Part shown: positions 33,521 to 44,459 of the stretch, piece after piece
Position numbering within the stretch: the stretch's first letter is position 1
Layout: every line of letters begins with the position of its first letter
NCBI GenBank assembly: GCA_964016885.1
Contig: OZ024743.1
Location: 172,280,154-172,344,153 of the forward strand
DNA from: Eledone cirrhosa
Taxonomy: Eukaryota; Mollusca; Cephalopoda; Octopoda; Eledonidae
Direction of reading: 5' to 3'
Length of the DNA: 64,000 bases
Notes under the pieces: generated by a model
The model's database searches: none
Told to the model about the DNA's origin: nothing
What the model saw: the letters and a program-made list of their open reading frames with translations, nothing else
Position numbers and translations under genes: made by a program

Positions 33521-33784
33521 GGGACTTCTGTCCACCCGTCCGTCACACAATGTGTATGTGTGTTTGTGTGAATGTATGTGTGTGTAAAAGGAAGGAAAGG
33601 GATACACACATATATATGTCTCTAACATAAAAACAGTGACACACGCGTGTCTCTAATTTAAGAACGCCGATAAAATCACGCGCGCTCACATACATACACT
33701 GTCCTATTACCACTTAAGAGTTTTGGCCCTGGCAAACATCCCCTCAATTTTGGAACCGTTTGGGTTGTCCAAAGTTGATGGTCA

Positions 33785-34118
33785 AGGAGCAGATAACTTA
33801 TCTGGGACGTCGCAGTTAGTGACTCTTTTTCTTCTTCGCACATTCTGGATGCAGTTGTAAGGGCGAGAGCTACAGCATTCGCAGCTGAACGGAACAAAAT
33901 CCTAAAATACCGTGTTCTGTCAGCTAAATATATTATGGCGTTCGAGACGTTTGGGGGAGTCAGGCTACTGACACGGAGGTTCTTGGCTTCACTGGCGGCT
34001 CACCAAACAGAGGTAACTGGGGATGCTCGTGAGGGCACTTGGTTGTTCCAGTACTTCAGCCTCACCATCACCCCAGGTAATGCTGCGAGCGTGCTGGCTT
34101 GCCTCAAAAGGTATTAGA
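33785..34118 (+). pseudogene. LINE C-terminal fragment
   Basis: WDVAVSDSFSSSHI (about 33804 on), AAERNKILKYRVLSAKYI, MAFETFGGVRLLTRR and SLTITPGNAASVLACLKRY end at 34117. The same domain order (WDATC..S, AEEAKLAKY, VETSG, SLTILRGNA) is at 45470-45850. The 34120-34440 tail is a pyrimidine-rich 3' region with a duplicated TTTCCTTTGTATATATCATA segment. Confidence 0.75.
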
Positions 34119-34459
34119 GAGGTTTCCCAGTGCTTCTCACTATATTGCTATCTTTTGCTCTGGCAGCGGTTCGTTTTTCCAACCCTTTCGTCTGCATTTT
34201 GTTCTATGTATTACGTGCTTGTGTATTTTTTCTCTTTCCTTTTTTTCTTTCCCTTTCCTTTGTATATATCATATGCTTGTGTCTTTTTTCTCTTTCTTTT
34301 TTTCCTTCCCCTTTCCTTTGTATATATCATATTTGTTTGTGTTTTCGTTCTGTAACCATTATATTAAATTTTTATACAAATGAGTTTTTAAAAAATTAGT
34401 TAAACTGTGTTGTTAATAAATAAATAAAGAGTTGTACTTCATTTTACTCTCGAATGCTG

Positions 34460-34820
34460 CTATCATGACTGTATGGTTGTGTGTGTGTGTTTGTGTAAAT
34501 GTATGTGTGAATATGTGTTTGTGTAAATGTATATGTGTGAATGTATGCATGTGTTTGTGTGAAAGTATGTTTATTTGTGTGAATGTATGTCCGTGAGCGT
34601 GCATTTTTGTAAGTTTGTGTTTGCGCGATTATAGTTATATACTCATATACTCATACATATAAATGCACATACACACACGCACACATATACGCATCAGCAT
34701 GTTGAAAAACTCCTAATCTCTTCGCCTATCTCTTTCATTCTCTCTATCTCTTTCTATATATATCTGTCACATAATCATTCTATCTATCTGTATCTCTCTC
34801 ATCACACACTCTCTCTTTCT
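34460..34820. repeat. TGTG/TCTC-rich low-complexity sequence, no gene
   Basis: Degenerate TGTGTG/AATGTATG runs, then TCTATCTCTTTC runs. The TCTATCTATCTGTATCTCTCTC segment is also seen at about 43818-43840. Confidence 0.7.
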
Positions 34821-34980
34821 AAGTATATGGTAGTTGGAGTGGTGGTGGATATACCGGAAGTGTAGAAATTTGAAACAGTTAAAAGAAGTCAATTTTAAAT
34901 AAACGATAAAATTATTCATATTTAATGAAGAGTTACGAATGTAGTACATAAATTATGTAATATTCATTCATTATTTATTC

Positions 34981-35166
34981 AGGGCGGTGGATTGGCAGTA
35001 TCGGTAGAGGGTCGGACGCCATGCTTTCCAGCATAGTTACGTCCCTTTACGATCTGAGTTCAAATCCCGCCGAGGTTGACTTTGCTTTCATCCTTACGGA
35101 GTCGATAAAATAAAGTACCAGTAATACACTGGGCAATTGCTGGCCTTGTGCCTAAAGTAGAAACAA
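34981..35166 (+). mobile_element. tRNA-derived cephalopod SINE
   Basis: AGGGCGGTGGATTGGCAG to AAGTAGAAACA, TSD ATTATTTATTCA (34969 and 35167). The 90 bp after it (AAGTAATCCAACTTATTTTA..GCACTCCTCCCTTTATTA) recur after the SINE ending at 44384, so the two loci share flanking sequence. Confidence 0.92.
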
Positions 35167-35280
35167 TTATTTATTCAAAGTAATCCAACTTATTTTACTA
35201 ACTGGATTAAAAGAGATAAATCGAATGTTCTCCTGCACTCCTCCCTTTATTATAGTATAGATTTTCTAATTCTTAAGAAT

Positions 35281-35322
35281 ACTAGCAGAAAACCGCTCGA
35301 GGGCGGTTTTCTGTTAGTATGT
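35281..35322. repeat. CTAGCAGAAAACCGC hairpin, copy 2
   Basis: CTAGCAGAAAACCGC with GGCGGTTTTCTGTTAG around a short TCGAG loop. One inner mismatch relative to copy 1 (32764). 35323-35700 holds no recognisable gene. Confidence 0.8.
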
Positions 35323-35758
35323 GTGCATATATTTAGTGTGCATATTTATATACGCAAATATATATGCACATAGATATGATACGTAAATTGACAATATGCA
35401 CATAAACTGAACAAGGACTGTGTTATACTTACTTCTGTAATCAGTAAAGTAATCCATGATACATTTAAAAAAAGGTGATAATGAAAATGGAAAAGCGATG
35501 AAACTGTTGACGGAAAATGTTCTTGAATCTTCACTTGAGAATATCGATGGGAAGCTTCAAGTAGTGAATTTGAAAATTGATGCTGCTGGTATGAATGAAT
35601 GAATTTACATTTACCAATATGAAGAGTTGACCTTCGCTATATTGTTGTTTTACTGTATTCACATATAAACTTCTTAAGTTTTTGTAGTATCCCTTTTCTA
35701 GTAATTAAAAAAAAACTGAAATGCATTTCAACTAAAAGAGAGTGATAGCTGTTTCACA

Positions 35759-36257
35759 TCACTGTAGAATTTCTTTGTAACCACAATTGTCAGCAAACAG
35801 ACCCCTTTCATTTAATATTTTAATATTTTCTTTGTTTGTAACTCTTGATAATGCAACATACATCTGACCATGTGAGAATTGTGTTGGTAGATATACACCG
35901 ATCTTTTCAAATGTCTGTCCTTGTGCCTTGTTGCATGTAAGGGCAAAGGCTGGATTGACAGGAAATTGCTTGCGAGTAAAGGTGAAAGGGAACTCAAGCT
36001 CTTGAGATACATGTGGTATCCTTGGGATTAGCAACCTTGTTCCAGCATTGGGACCCAATGCCACTTCAGCTTCAATTACATGATTATGTAAACTGATGAT
36101 GATGTAGCATGTACCATTGCAATGCCCGTTTAGAGGATCCAGATTTCTCAGAAGCATGATGCAACTGTCTTTCTTCAGTTTAAGTATGTGTGTTGGGAAG
36201 CCTGATGGGTAAGTTTGTTGATGATCTCAATTGGATATTGCAATTCATTATTTACTC
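35759..36257 (-). pseudogene. Helitron helicase C-terminus
   Basis: NGTCYIIISLHNHVIEAEV, FPFTFTRKQFPVNPAFALTC, NKAQGQTFEKIGVYLP and HGQMYVALSRVTN are SF1B motifs V and VI of PIF1/Helitron helicases (KxQGxT and YVALSR). It continues upstream in frame to the SINE junction at 36257. The 36488-37642 frame resumes this protein on the other side of the SINEs. Confidence 0.88.
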
Positions 36258-36264
36258 GCCGATT

Positions 36265-36452
36265 GCGGTGGATTGGCAGTATCGGTAGCGAGTCGGACGC
36301 CATGCTTTGCAGCATAGATTTACGGCCCTTTATGATCTGAGTTCAAATCCTGTCGAGGTTAACTTTGCCTTTCATCCTTACGGGGTAGTTAAAATAAAGT
36401 ACCAGTAATGCACTGGGATAATTGCCGGCCTTGTGACAAAAGTAGAAACAAT
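36265..36452 (+). mobile_element. tRNA-derived cephalopod SINE in Helitron
   Basis: GCGGTGGATTGGCAG to AAGTAGAAACA. Flanked by ATTATTTACTCGCCGA (36248 and 36451), a 16-bp TSD that includes the start of the truncated SINE at 36461, so this is the younger insertion. Confidence 0.92.
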
Positions 36453-36460
36453 TATTTACT

Positions 36461-36559
36461 CGCCGAGGTTGACTTTGCCTTTCATCCTTACGGGGTCGAT
36501 AAAATAAAGTACCAGTAATGCACTGGGTAATTGCTGGCCTTGTGCCTAAAGTAGAAACA
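36461..36559 (+). mobile_element. 5'-truncated cephalopod SINE in Helitron
   Basis: Begins within the body at CGCCGAGGTTGAC and ends AAGTAGAAACA. With the left flank it has the TSD ATTATTTACT (36248 and 36560). It was later split from its own 5' flank by the full-length SINE. Confidence 0.9.
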
Positions 36560-36568
36560 ATTATTTAC

Positions 36569-37642
36569 TGTATCAGAGCTTCTGTAGATTATTTCATGAC
36601 CAGGAAATTTGTTGACCATGAACTCATTCTCCAATCTTGCTGCATCATTTGTTGGAATGATAATGGCTCTATTTACAAGCCATAGTGGGTTTGTGTAGTT
36701 TCCTGGAAGATCTGTATACACAAAATTACACAGTCCAGACACATTACTATATTCCAGACAAAGTTCATTTGGTAGAAGAATTGCGAATGCAACTATAGTT
36801 GGTACAGTTAGAATGTTACTATTTCCCACATCAAGAAGGTAGTTTGCAAACTGTCTTTCATCAGAATCCTCTGCATTAATTAACGGTTGATTGGTTGTCA
36901 TCTCCATGGTTTCCACATAGTCCCAGAGATAAGATCTATTGGTGGTTGCCTCAACTATTCGTGGTCTAGCACCATGACGTATAACTGGAAGAATTTGCTT
37001 CCAGTCACCAGATAGTAATACTGTTAGACGACCAAATGGCTTTTTGCAATCTCGAACATATTTGAAGCTCCTGTCAAGACATTCAAAGATATGCTTATGT
37101 CCCATACCTGTCTCATCAATGATTAGCAGGTCAGGTTGCTGCATAGGTTTACCTGTGCTATCCCTCTTTGTGAAGAAGCAAGTTGATTCAGCAGTCACAT
37201 TGAGAGGAATCTTGCACTTGGAATGAAGAGTTCTACCTTTGTGAAGCAAAGTGGCTGCTATTCCAGATATGGCAGTGGCAAGTGCAATTAATTTTTTAGA
37301 TCGGAGATAATCCAATAGGATATTGATGACATAGGTCTTTCCTGTACCTGTACTTGCATTCAAGCAGAAACTTCTACCTTCATTTTCATTGTCAGAGGGG
37401 ATTACTTTGTGAAATATAACCAGTTGCTTGGGATTCAATGTTGGCAGAAGTTCATTTATGTTTGCTTGCAGTTGGTGTGTATTGAAATCAGTCTCTGCCA
37501 TAAGAACCCTGTTGATTTCTAGTATGGCAACAATAGTTGGGTCTGGCCGAGGAAGTCCATAGTTGACATGAATGTCCAAGCCATCATGTTGAAGTCTTTG
37601 TTGGATCTTCTGTAGAACAATCTGCACAGTTTGCTTGGACAT
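36569..37642 (-). pseudogene. Helitron PIF1-like helicase core
   Basis: Residues from 37642: Walker A ASTGTGKT (96-103), AISGIAATLL (motif Ia, 124-133), LLIIDETGMG (Walker B, DE at 176-177), LLSGDWKQILPV (motif III, 209-220), and LWLVNRAIIIPTN. All core residues are intact. The frame joins 35759-36257 without a shift if the SINE block is removed, and reads through into SINE sequence to a stop at 36488. Confidence 0.9.
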
Positions 37643-38070
37643 GACTTGCTCATGACGTTCATGCTTGATATCCTCTGCAAGACAATTCTTCCATTTCTTC
37701 CAGAACTGCAGAGGCTCATTTGGTATGCACTACAAAGAAATGGTGCAGAAGATCTCTCGTAGCTGAGGAACAAGCGCAATGGATGAGGCCTCTTCCAAAG
37801 CTTTTTCTTTTTCTCTATATTCATCTAACAGACCAAGTTTCCTGCATGCTTCTTGGAATGTTGGAAATTCAACTCCTTCAATTGTTCTCAAATCTTTGTA
37901 TGATGTTGAGCCAGCCTTGTGATGTAGGGTCATCCTGAGATAAGATAATTCAGATTGATGTCTACTGAGAAATACTGTTGGAATGCGTCCAAGAGATTCA
38001 CTCATAAATTGTTGATCATCATCGAGATGTCCCCTTTTCTTCTTTGCCACTTTTTGTTTGTCCAAGTGAA
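37643..38070 (-). pseudogene. Helitron Rep-helicase bridging region
   Basis: GHLDDDQQFMSESLGRIPTV, LSYLRMTLHHKAGSTSYKDL, VEFPTFQEACRKLGLLDEYR, KALEEASSIA. This is the usual LRMLLxHxxGxxSFxxLRT / FxEAAxxLGLL region between Rep and helicase. A frameshift lies near 37730-37820. Confidence 0.85.
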
Positions 38071-38189
38071 ATATTTAGGAATATCAATATACAATATGTT
38101 TTGTGCCACTGGGTCTATAATATTCAGTTTAAATATTCGGTCAACTTAGTCATTGGCTGTCCCTTAGAAACAACACTTTCTTCCTGCCC

Positions 38190-39060
38190 TCGCTCATACA
38201 CGACCCAGGTAAATGTTAAGGCAACTTTTCAACTGGCAGTTTCCGATGATGTAAGGGAAATTTATAGATTCTCCAGAATGCTTCACTGGCTGAGATGTAC
38301 CGTGCATAAGTCTCAATCTCATTTTGCGCATGGACACAATTTCCTTGATCATCCTTAATAGTGAAAATGATCTTGTCTGATCCTTTTGTAATGTACTTAT
38401 ATAAATACTTAACAGCCTTGACACTGTGTACAACCTCACAATTGATGTGGCGCTGAGATCTCAATGAGAAGAAAGGGTTGTATGGAACAATCCAACGATT
38501 ATCAACAGTAAATTCTTGACCTTTAAGTTGGATTGTATGGGTGTGTCCACCATGCTGTCAATTCCTTCTACTATACTCCGGAAAGGAATTTTCGGCAAAA
38601 AATGTGGTTTGTCTGAATGCCTTAGGATAACATTTTGAGCAATGGCGTTGTTGTCCTAGACCTTCCATACATGAACACATCATAAAAGCTTGTCCACATG
38701 GGCCATGAATGTTGCAGGATGTGATGATCTTATGCAGGATTGCATTTGTCTCTTTATCAGGAATTTCACAGTACACTACCTGATCAATGGCATCAGCAGT
38801 TTTGGGCTTGCTATCTTCAGCCATTATCAGCAGAATATGAGCATGAGTGAGGCCTCGTTTCTGTCACTATTGTAGCAGAATGAGCCACAACTTTTCCTAT
38901 GACATTTTGTTTCAGTATGTCATCCATGATGCTGTCATACTTGATCTTGAAGACTCTTGCACAAATATTAGGACTGTCTCTAGGTTCTTAACCAGGGTGC
39001 AAATTATTTTTTTATTTCAGCCCAGTTAGGGTTAGTTGTTACTCTGATGAAATAAGATGG
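38190..39060 (-). pseudogene. Helitron HUH replication initiator (Rep)
   Basis: YFIRVTTNPNWAEIK (about 39010-39050), KRGLTHAHILLIM (about 38820-38860, HUH as HAH), DQVVYCEIPDKETN, HGPCG, C-x4-CYPKAF, RWIVPYNPFFSLR, HINCEVVHSVKAVKYLYKYI (catalytic Tyr region, 38400-38460) and YISASEAFWRIYKFPLH. Frameshifts lie near 38560 and 38870. The order matches Helitron Rep. Confidence 0.85.
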
Positions 39061-40033
39061 CTTTCGCTTGAGTCGAACATCAGTCATCGAATTCTGAAAG
39101 CACTCACTGTAGAAGCATGGGGAACCATAGATTGAAGGTGGTAGAACAATTCTCCGGCCTGCATTTACTGAATCTCCTTCAGCCACAGCATTATACAAAC
39201 CCTCATACGTTCAGCTCGTATCAGGGTTTGGTTGTTGCGGGCCCATTTGAGGCGACAATGTTCTATTTTTGCCTGTGCATCTACAGCACATTGCTGCATC
39301 AGCCGCCTGCTCTTCATGATAATGTTACAGTCACCTTGCCTAACCTGAAACCGATAACAGTAGAAATCAGTTGGTGTGAGTGTGAGGTTATTGTCAATCC
39401 TTTTCAAACCAACCTGAAACCCAGGAAACAGTAGCACATAATGCAGAGGATCATAAGAACGGTGAAACTGATGAATCCTCTGAAGACCACCATCTCTTTT
39501 ATGAATGATGACATCCAAGAGACCTAATGCTGTATCAGGTTGAATAACAGCAATCTCAGATGTTATGGGAAAATTATGCACGTATCTTATGGAGAAAAGA
39601 ATTTCCTGCTTGAGTGATATCGAAATATTTCAGTATATTTGGTGGAGGAGGAGAAAGTTGGGGGAGTTTCACTTTTCCCTGGAAGCAGCACAGAGATTTG
39701 GGTTCAATAAGCTTTGCAGTGCAGACAAACAAATGCAAAGAGACTCCCTGCATTATGTTGTGGCATTATGGAAAGAACAGTTTTCTCTTGGAAAGACTCA
39801 TCTGTAGGATTCTTTGCCAGACCTTCAATTGACCTGTTCCTTCCTCTCTGAACGTTTGGTGTATTTGTTGCAAGTTTTTGTTGTGTTAACTGAATTACAT
39901 TTGTAGAAATTTGTTGGGATGTTGTAGAGCGATTATTGTTTGATTGATTTGCCCTCATCTCTCTTTGCCGTTGTGCGTCTGCTGCCATGCGTTGGAATTT
40001 AGATGAGAAATGTTTTCTGCGTCCTATGTTCAC
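39061..40033 (-). pseudogene. Helitron N-terminal region
   Basis: MNIGRRKHFSSKFQRMAADA at 40033, ending in decayed sequence at 39704. Then SEIAVIQPDTALGLLDVIIH, LQRIHQFHRSYDPLHYVLLF, LTLTPTDFYCYRFQVRQG and WARNNQTLIRAERMRV (39165-39581), and GRRIVLPPSIYGSPCFYSEC (39004-39198). These are the Helitron-like N-domain and its link to Rep. Confidence 0.85.
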
Positions 40034-40306
40034 TTTCTGTCATGTATGTATAAATATATGTTATCTCTGCGGTGAAATCTTAGAAATAAAACAAAAATGA
40101 TATATAATCGATGTGATGTAGCGATAAAAATACCTATTACCACTTAAGAATATGTGAATGTATGTTTGCAAGTGTATCTGTTTTTGCGTGATCATATATA
40201 AATGGATGATTTCTGATATTTCATACATCAGACATAGAGAGAGTTGTATGAGGTAGTCATAACAACAGTGGTAGCAGCACAACGCGTTTGAAAACCAAAG
40301 TTCTAG

Positions 40307-40307
<1 letters not shown>

Positions 40308-40383
<76 letters not shown>
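40308..40383. repeat. (TA)n microsatellite
   Basis: 76 bp of TA. 40034-40560 otherwise holds no recognisable gene. Confidence 0.95.
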
Positions 40384-40388
<5 letters not shown>

Positions 40389-40845
40389 TAAGAAAGTGAT
40401 TGAAATATATTCATACACACATACGTGTGCATTAAGATATATAAAAACTTAGAACTAGAGACAATCTACACTGAAAGTAACATATATATATAGATATATA
40501 TATATATATAAGCTAAAGGGATATTCAATTTGTTGGTAATTCAACAAATATAAATGTTTATAACTGATTCAGAGCACTCGACAGATTTTCTGGAGTATAA
40601 TATTCAATGATATTAAATAAATGGAAACTATATTTATAAAACCATATTTATTCTATTATATATATTTCAAGGGTACCAAAACTGTCATTAAGAAAATAAT
40701 GTCAAATGGTAAAAATAGTAAAAGTATTAAAAATTAAAAAGGAAGATCATTTTAAAAGATTTAAATTTAAATTTTTAAAGAAAATTCTCAGTAAATAATA
40801 GGATCATTTTAAAGGTGTATAAAATATTAGCAAGTGTAATGAATA

Positions 40846-41365
40846 CTATAAATTAAAAATACTTCTGAAAGTAGAATTTTGGCGATGTCTGCAACTAGAA
40901 AATAATTCTGTTTTAAGATTAATAGAGTTTTGACAGTTAATTATATAAAAAATCTTCTCGATACATAAGTTACAGAATCTTGAGAAAGCCATATTTCGGT
41001 ATACAGGTGCTTTCGAAATCGTTCCCCAAGATATTAAATAGACTATATTGTTGTCTTTTAAATTCCAAATTAAATGTGAAAGTGACGTGGAAGATTTGTT
41101 ATCGGATCTATTAAATGTGTGTTTATGGTTATACCAGCGTTCTTTGAATTTTGTAGAAGGGGCACCAATATAGTTAAATATGTTGTCTCTAGTTTTAACT
41201 GTGCATTTATAAATTACGTTTAACAAATAATATTTCTAGTTCTAGTTCTTTTGTTTAGTTTACTATTTAAGTTAAATTGATATTACTATTATTATATTAA
41301 ATTTTAGGAAGATTTTATTGTTATCTAAGTATTTAATCTTATTCGAGTATCCTTCTCTATATAAA
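40846..41365 (-). pseudogene. PLE GIY-YIG endonuclease, inverted copy
   Basis: LNVIYKCTVKTRD, NYIGAPSTKFKERWYNHKHT, SLSHLIWNLKDNN, SRFCNLCIEKIFYIINCQ, ELFSSCRHRQNSTFRS. The inverted segment begins at REGYSNKIKYLDNN (41365 side), and a deletion removed the Cys linker. Nearly the same protein lies on the plus strand at 42190-42573. Confidence 0.82.
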
Positions 41366-41366
41366 G

Positions 41367-42573
41367 ATGACCGGAGGTTTATATCGCGATGGTATGTTAA
41401 TTTTAATTGAAAATCATAGCAATAGTGAAATTAATAGGAAAAGGAAATCCATAATACAATTTTTCAACAACTACAACCTTAATTTAAAAATCGAGAATAA
41501 TTACAAAATGGTTAACTTCTTAGATGTAACCTTAAACCTTAGCACAGGTCTTTACTATCCATTCCATAAAATTAACGAAAATCTAAATTACGTAAGCTTC
41601 AATTCTAATCATCCTAGAATTATAAAAAACACTATTGTCAATAGTGTCCAACAACGGATTTCACGCATCTCTGCTAATAAAAAATATGTTTGGTGATAAC
41701 GCAGAATATTACAATGAGGCTTTACATAGAGCAGGATACTCGAATAAAATTAAATACATAGATAACAATAACATGACAAATCATCCTAGAATTCATTATA
41801 ATAACAATAAACAATTTAACTTAAAAACTAAACAAAACAACTAGAACTAAAAATATTATTTGGTACTCTCTCCCATTCTCATTAAGCATTAAAACACCTT
41901 TAGCAAAGCTATTTTTTAAAGCACTAGATAAATGTTTTCCTAAAACCCACAGATACCACTCTATTTTTAACAGACACACTATAAAACTATCCTACTCTAC
42001 TACTATGAACATAGCACAAAATATAAATAGAATTAATAATAGAAATTTCAATTTAAACCCTAACCAAACAAACCAAGATAGCAATAATAATATTTCTAAC
42101 AATATTCATAATAATAGTACCGTTCCGAATAACAACTCCAGAAAATGTAACTGTAGAATTAAATCAAACTGCCCTTTACAAAATAATTGCTTAGACAAAA
42201 ACGTAATTTATAAATGCACAGTTATAGTAGAGACAAAATATTTAACTTTATTGGTGCCACTTCTACAAAATTCAAAGAACGCTGGTATAACCATAAACAC
42301 ACATTTAATAAATCCGATAAAAAATCTTCCACTTCACTTTTACATTTAATTTGGAATTTAAAAGACAACAATATAATATATTTAATATCTTGGGGAACGA
42401 TTTCGAAAGCACCTGCATACCGAAATATGGCTTTCTCAAGATTCTGTAACTTATGTATCGAGGAGATTTTTTATATAATTAACTGTCAAAACTCTATTAA
42501 TCTTAAAACAGAATTATTTTCTAGTTGCAGACATCGCCAAAATTCTACTTTCAGAACTATTTTTAATTTATGA
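41367..42573 (+). pseudogene. PLE RT end, linker and GIY-YIG endonuclease
   Basis: Starts at MTGGLYRDGMLILIE: motif C reads YRDG, so the second catalytic Asp is replaced by Gly. VNFLDVTLNL and NSNHPRIIKN follow. The second frame has RAGYSNKIKYIDNN, then KLFFKALDKCFP-like and STTMNIAQNINRINNRN (42000 on), CNCRIKSNCPLQNNCLDKNV (about 42149-42208), FIGATSTKFKERWYNHKHTF (about 42244-42305) and the C-terminus FRTIFNL. At least three frameshifts. YIG reads FIG in this copy. Confidence 0.82.
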
Positions 42574-43686
42574 TATTCATTACACTTGACTATATCTTAT
42601 ACACCTTTAAAATGATCCTATTATTTACTGAGTATTTTCTTTAAAAATTTAAATTAAAATTTTTTTAAATGATCTTCCTTCTTAATTTTCGATATTTTTA
42701 ATATTTTTACCATTTAACATTATTTTCTTAATGACAACTCCTCTAAATATATTTTTTTTAGATGTAGATTGATGATCTTTAATTGACATTCTGAAAGTTA
42801 TCCTCTTTACGATAGTTCTTCGAAATGCACATTACTTTTTTCCTCTTCTTTGATCTTCAAATTTTCACACATCCTTCGACTAAAATAATATATAATTGAA
42901 ATTAATCTCACGCAAAATAATATATAATTTTCTCTATATATTTTCTGAGTAAAGCATTCATCAAATTGAACGGTTAGCAAACAAGATTGAAGTTATCTTT
43001 TCCTTTTCAATCGGGCAAACATAAACATTATAATATATGTATGATAAACTATATAACTTCGCTAAATTAACAATATTCTGAAAATATTTTCAATATTGTA
43101 ACAAAATATTTGAATCTATAAATCGTTCTCCTCTTACAACTTCAACCACGTGTTTTTTTAATGTAAAATGCAGAATCAACATCCTTCGTAACTCATATGA
43201 GAAATGTAAACAACTAATAATTTTAACTTATTTCTATTTCTATAATACTTATATACGCACAATTATTAATCTATATAATAATGTAATAAGATAAAATCTA
43301 CTTACAACCATAATTCTTCATATAATCTAATTAATTATATATACAATATTATAACTCATAATATAGCTAAATAATTTTTAAATTCTGGAATCATATTCCA
43401 CCATTCCTGCAAATTATTAATTCCTTTTAAATTACCGTAAATACAAGCTCTTCTTTCTTTTTTTTTCTTCTTCCTACTCATACATACATATATCCTAATT
43501 ATTTAAATTCTGCATAGCGTCTAAAAATAACGTTTTGTCAGCCCTATACCTCAACCCCATTTGCATACTCATCTTAATAATTTGAAATATCTGACTTTTA
43601 TCCTCTTTTCCTTCACTATCCAGGAAAAACTTGAACCGTTAAGGTATTTTTTCTTGGTTATGTCAATATTTATAAAACAAACTTTG
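42574..43686 (+). other. PLE 3' untranslated region, no gene
   Basis: AT-rich non-coding sequence between the endonuclease stop and the terminal hammerhead. Its first 170 bp match 40683-40850 in reverse. Confidence 0.7.
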
Positions 43687-43747
43687 TATTTTATCTGATG
43701 AGAGCGTACCAAAGTTTTGGTACCCTTGAAATATATATAATAGAATA
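43687..43747 (+). ncRNA. Hammerhead ribozyme, family B type
   Basis: Helix I TATTTTAT (43687-43694) pairs with ATAGAATA (43740-43747), 8 pairs with one wobble. Core CTGATGA (43695-43701). Stem II has an outer GAG/CTT, a C-C mismatch, then GTACCAA-AGTT-TTGGTAC. GAAA (43728-43731), helix III ATATATAT, A at 43739 before the cleavage site. Every invariant base is present, and the stem II arm is a perfect hairpin. Confidence 0.88.
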
Positions 43748-43992
43748 AATATGGTTCTAAAAATATAATTTCCATTTATTTAATATCATTGTATATATAT
43801 ATATATATGTCACATATTAACTCTATCTATCTGTATCTCTCTCTTCATATACTCACACACACAATCTCTCTCTTTCTCTTTCTTTCTCGCTCTAGCAATT
43901 TTATAAAATCAAAGAACAACTACAGTTATAATGCACCTGAGCGCAGTACACAATAATTTTCATCATTATACATACAACATATACATACAAGA

Positions 43993-44180
43993 GGGTGGTG
44001 GATTGGCAGTATCGGTAGAGGGTCAGACGACATGCTTTGACGCATAGAGTTACGGCCCTTTCCATTCTGAGTTCAAATCCCACCGAGGTTAACTTTGCCT
44101 TTCATCCTTATGGGGTCGATAAAATAAAGTACCAGTAATGTACTGGGTAATTGCGGGCCTTGTGCCTAAAGTAGAAAAAA
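43993..44180 (+). mobile_element. tRNA-derived cephalopod SINE
   Basis: GGGTGGTGGATTGGCAG to AAGTAGAAAAA, followed by ATTATTTATTCAAAG. A tandem partner follows at 44195. Confidence 0.9.
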
Positions 44181-44194
44181 TTATTTATTCAAAG

Positions 44195-44380
44195 GGTGGT
44201 GGATTGGCAGTATCGGTAGAGGATTGGACGCCATGCTTTGACGCTTAGAGTTACGGCCCTTGTCATTCTGAGTTCAATTCCCGCCGAGGTTAACTTTGCC
44301 TTTCATCCTTACGGGGTCGATAAAATAAAGTACCAGTAATGCTCTGGGTGATTGCTGGCCTTGTGCCAAAAGTAGAAACA
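44195..44380 (+). mobile_element. tRNA-derived cephalopod SINE, tandem partner
   Basis: GGGTGGTGGATTGGCAG to AAAAGTAGAAACA, flanked by ATTATTTATTC(A/G)AAG on both sides. Second insertion into the duplicated target of the first. The following AAGTAATCCAACTTATTTTA matches 35178 on. Confidence 0.92.
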
Positions 44381-44459
44381 ATTATTTATTCGAAGTAATC
44401 CAACTTATTTTACTAACGGGATTTAAAAAATATATACTGGACGCTGTCCCGCACTCCTC

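Larger units (their letters stand above)
35759..40033 (-). mobile_element. Helitron, decayed autonomous type
   Basis: Minus-strand order: N-terminal MNIGRRKHFSSKFQRMAA, a Helitron N-domain, an HUH replication-initiator block, a bridging region and a PIF1-like SF1 helicase to its C-terminus. Frameshifts break it into about seven frames, and two SINEs lie within the helicase. The Rep would nick and transfer single strands and the helicase unwind DNA in rolling-circle transposition. I could not fix its 5'-TC or 3'-CTRR ends. Confidence 0.88.
40560..43770 (+). mobile_element. PLE family B-type copy with inverted 3' duplication
   Basis: From left: terminal motif TAACTGATTCAGAGCACTCGAC (40560), half a hammerhead (TTTCAAGGGTACC, 40648-40680), a minus-strand copy of the 3' untranslated region and endonuclease (40683-41365), then plus-strand RT motif C, linker, endonuclease (41367-42573), 3' untranslated region and an intact hammerhead (43687-43747). 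The minus segment duplicates the plus segment at roughly 90-95% identity. Confidence 0.8.

Noticed and set aside
35698..35730. CTAG preceded by the palindrome TGAAATGCATTTCA as the Helitron 3' terminus
   Set aside because: The palindrome has no loop, is not GC-rich, and the base after CTAG is not T; only a guess.
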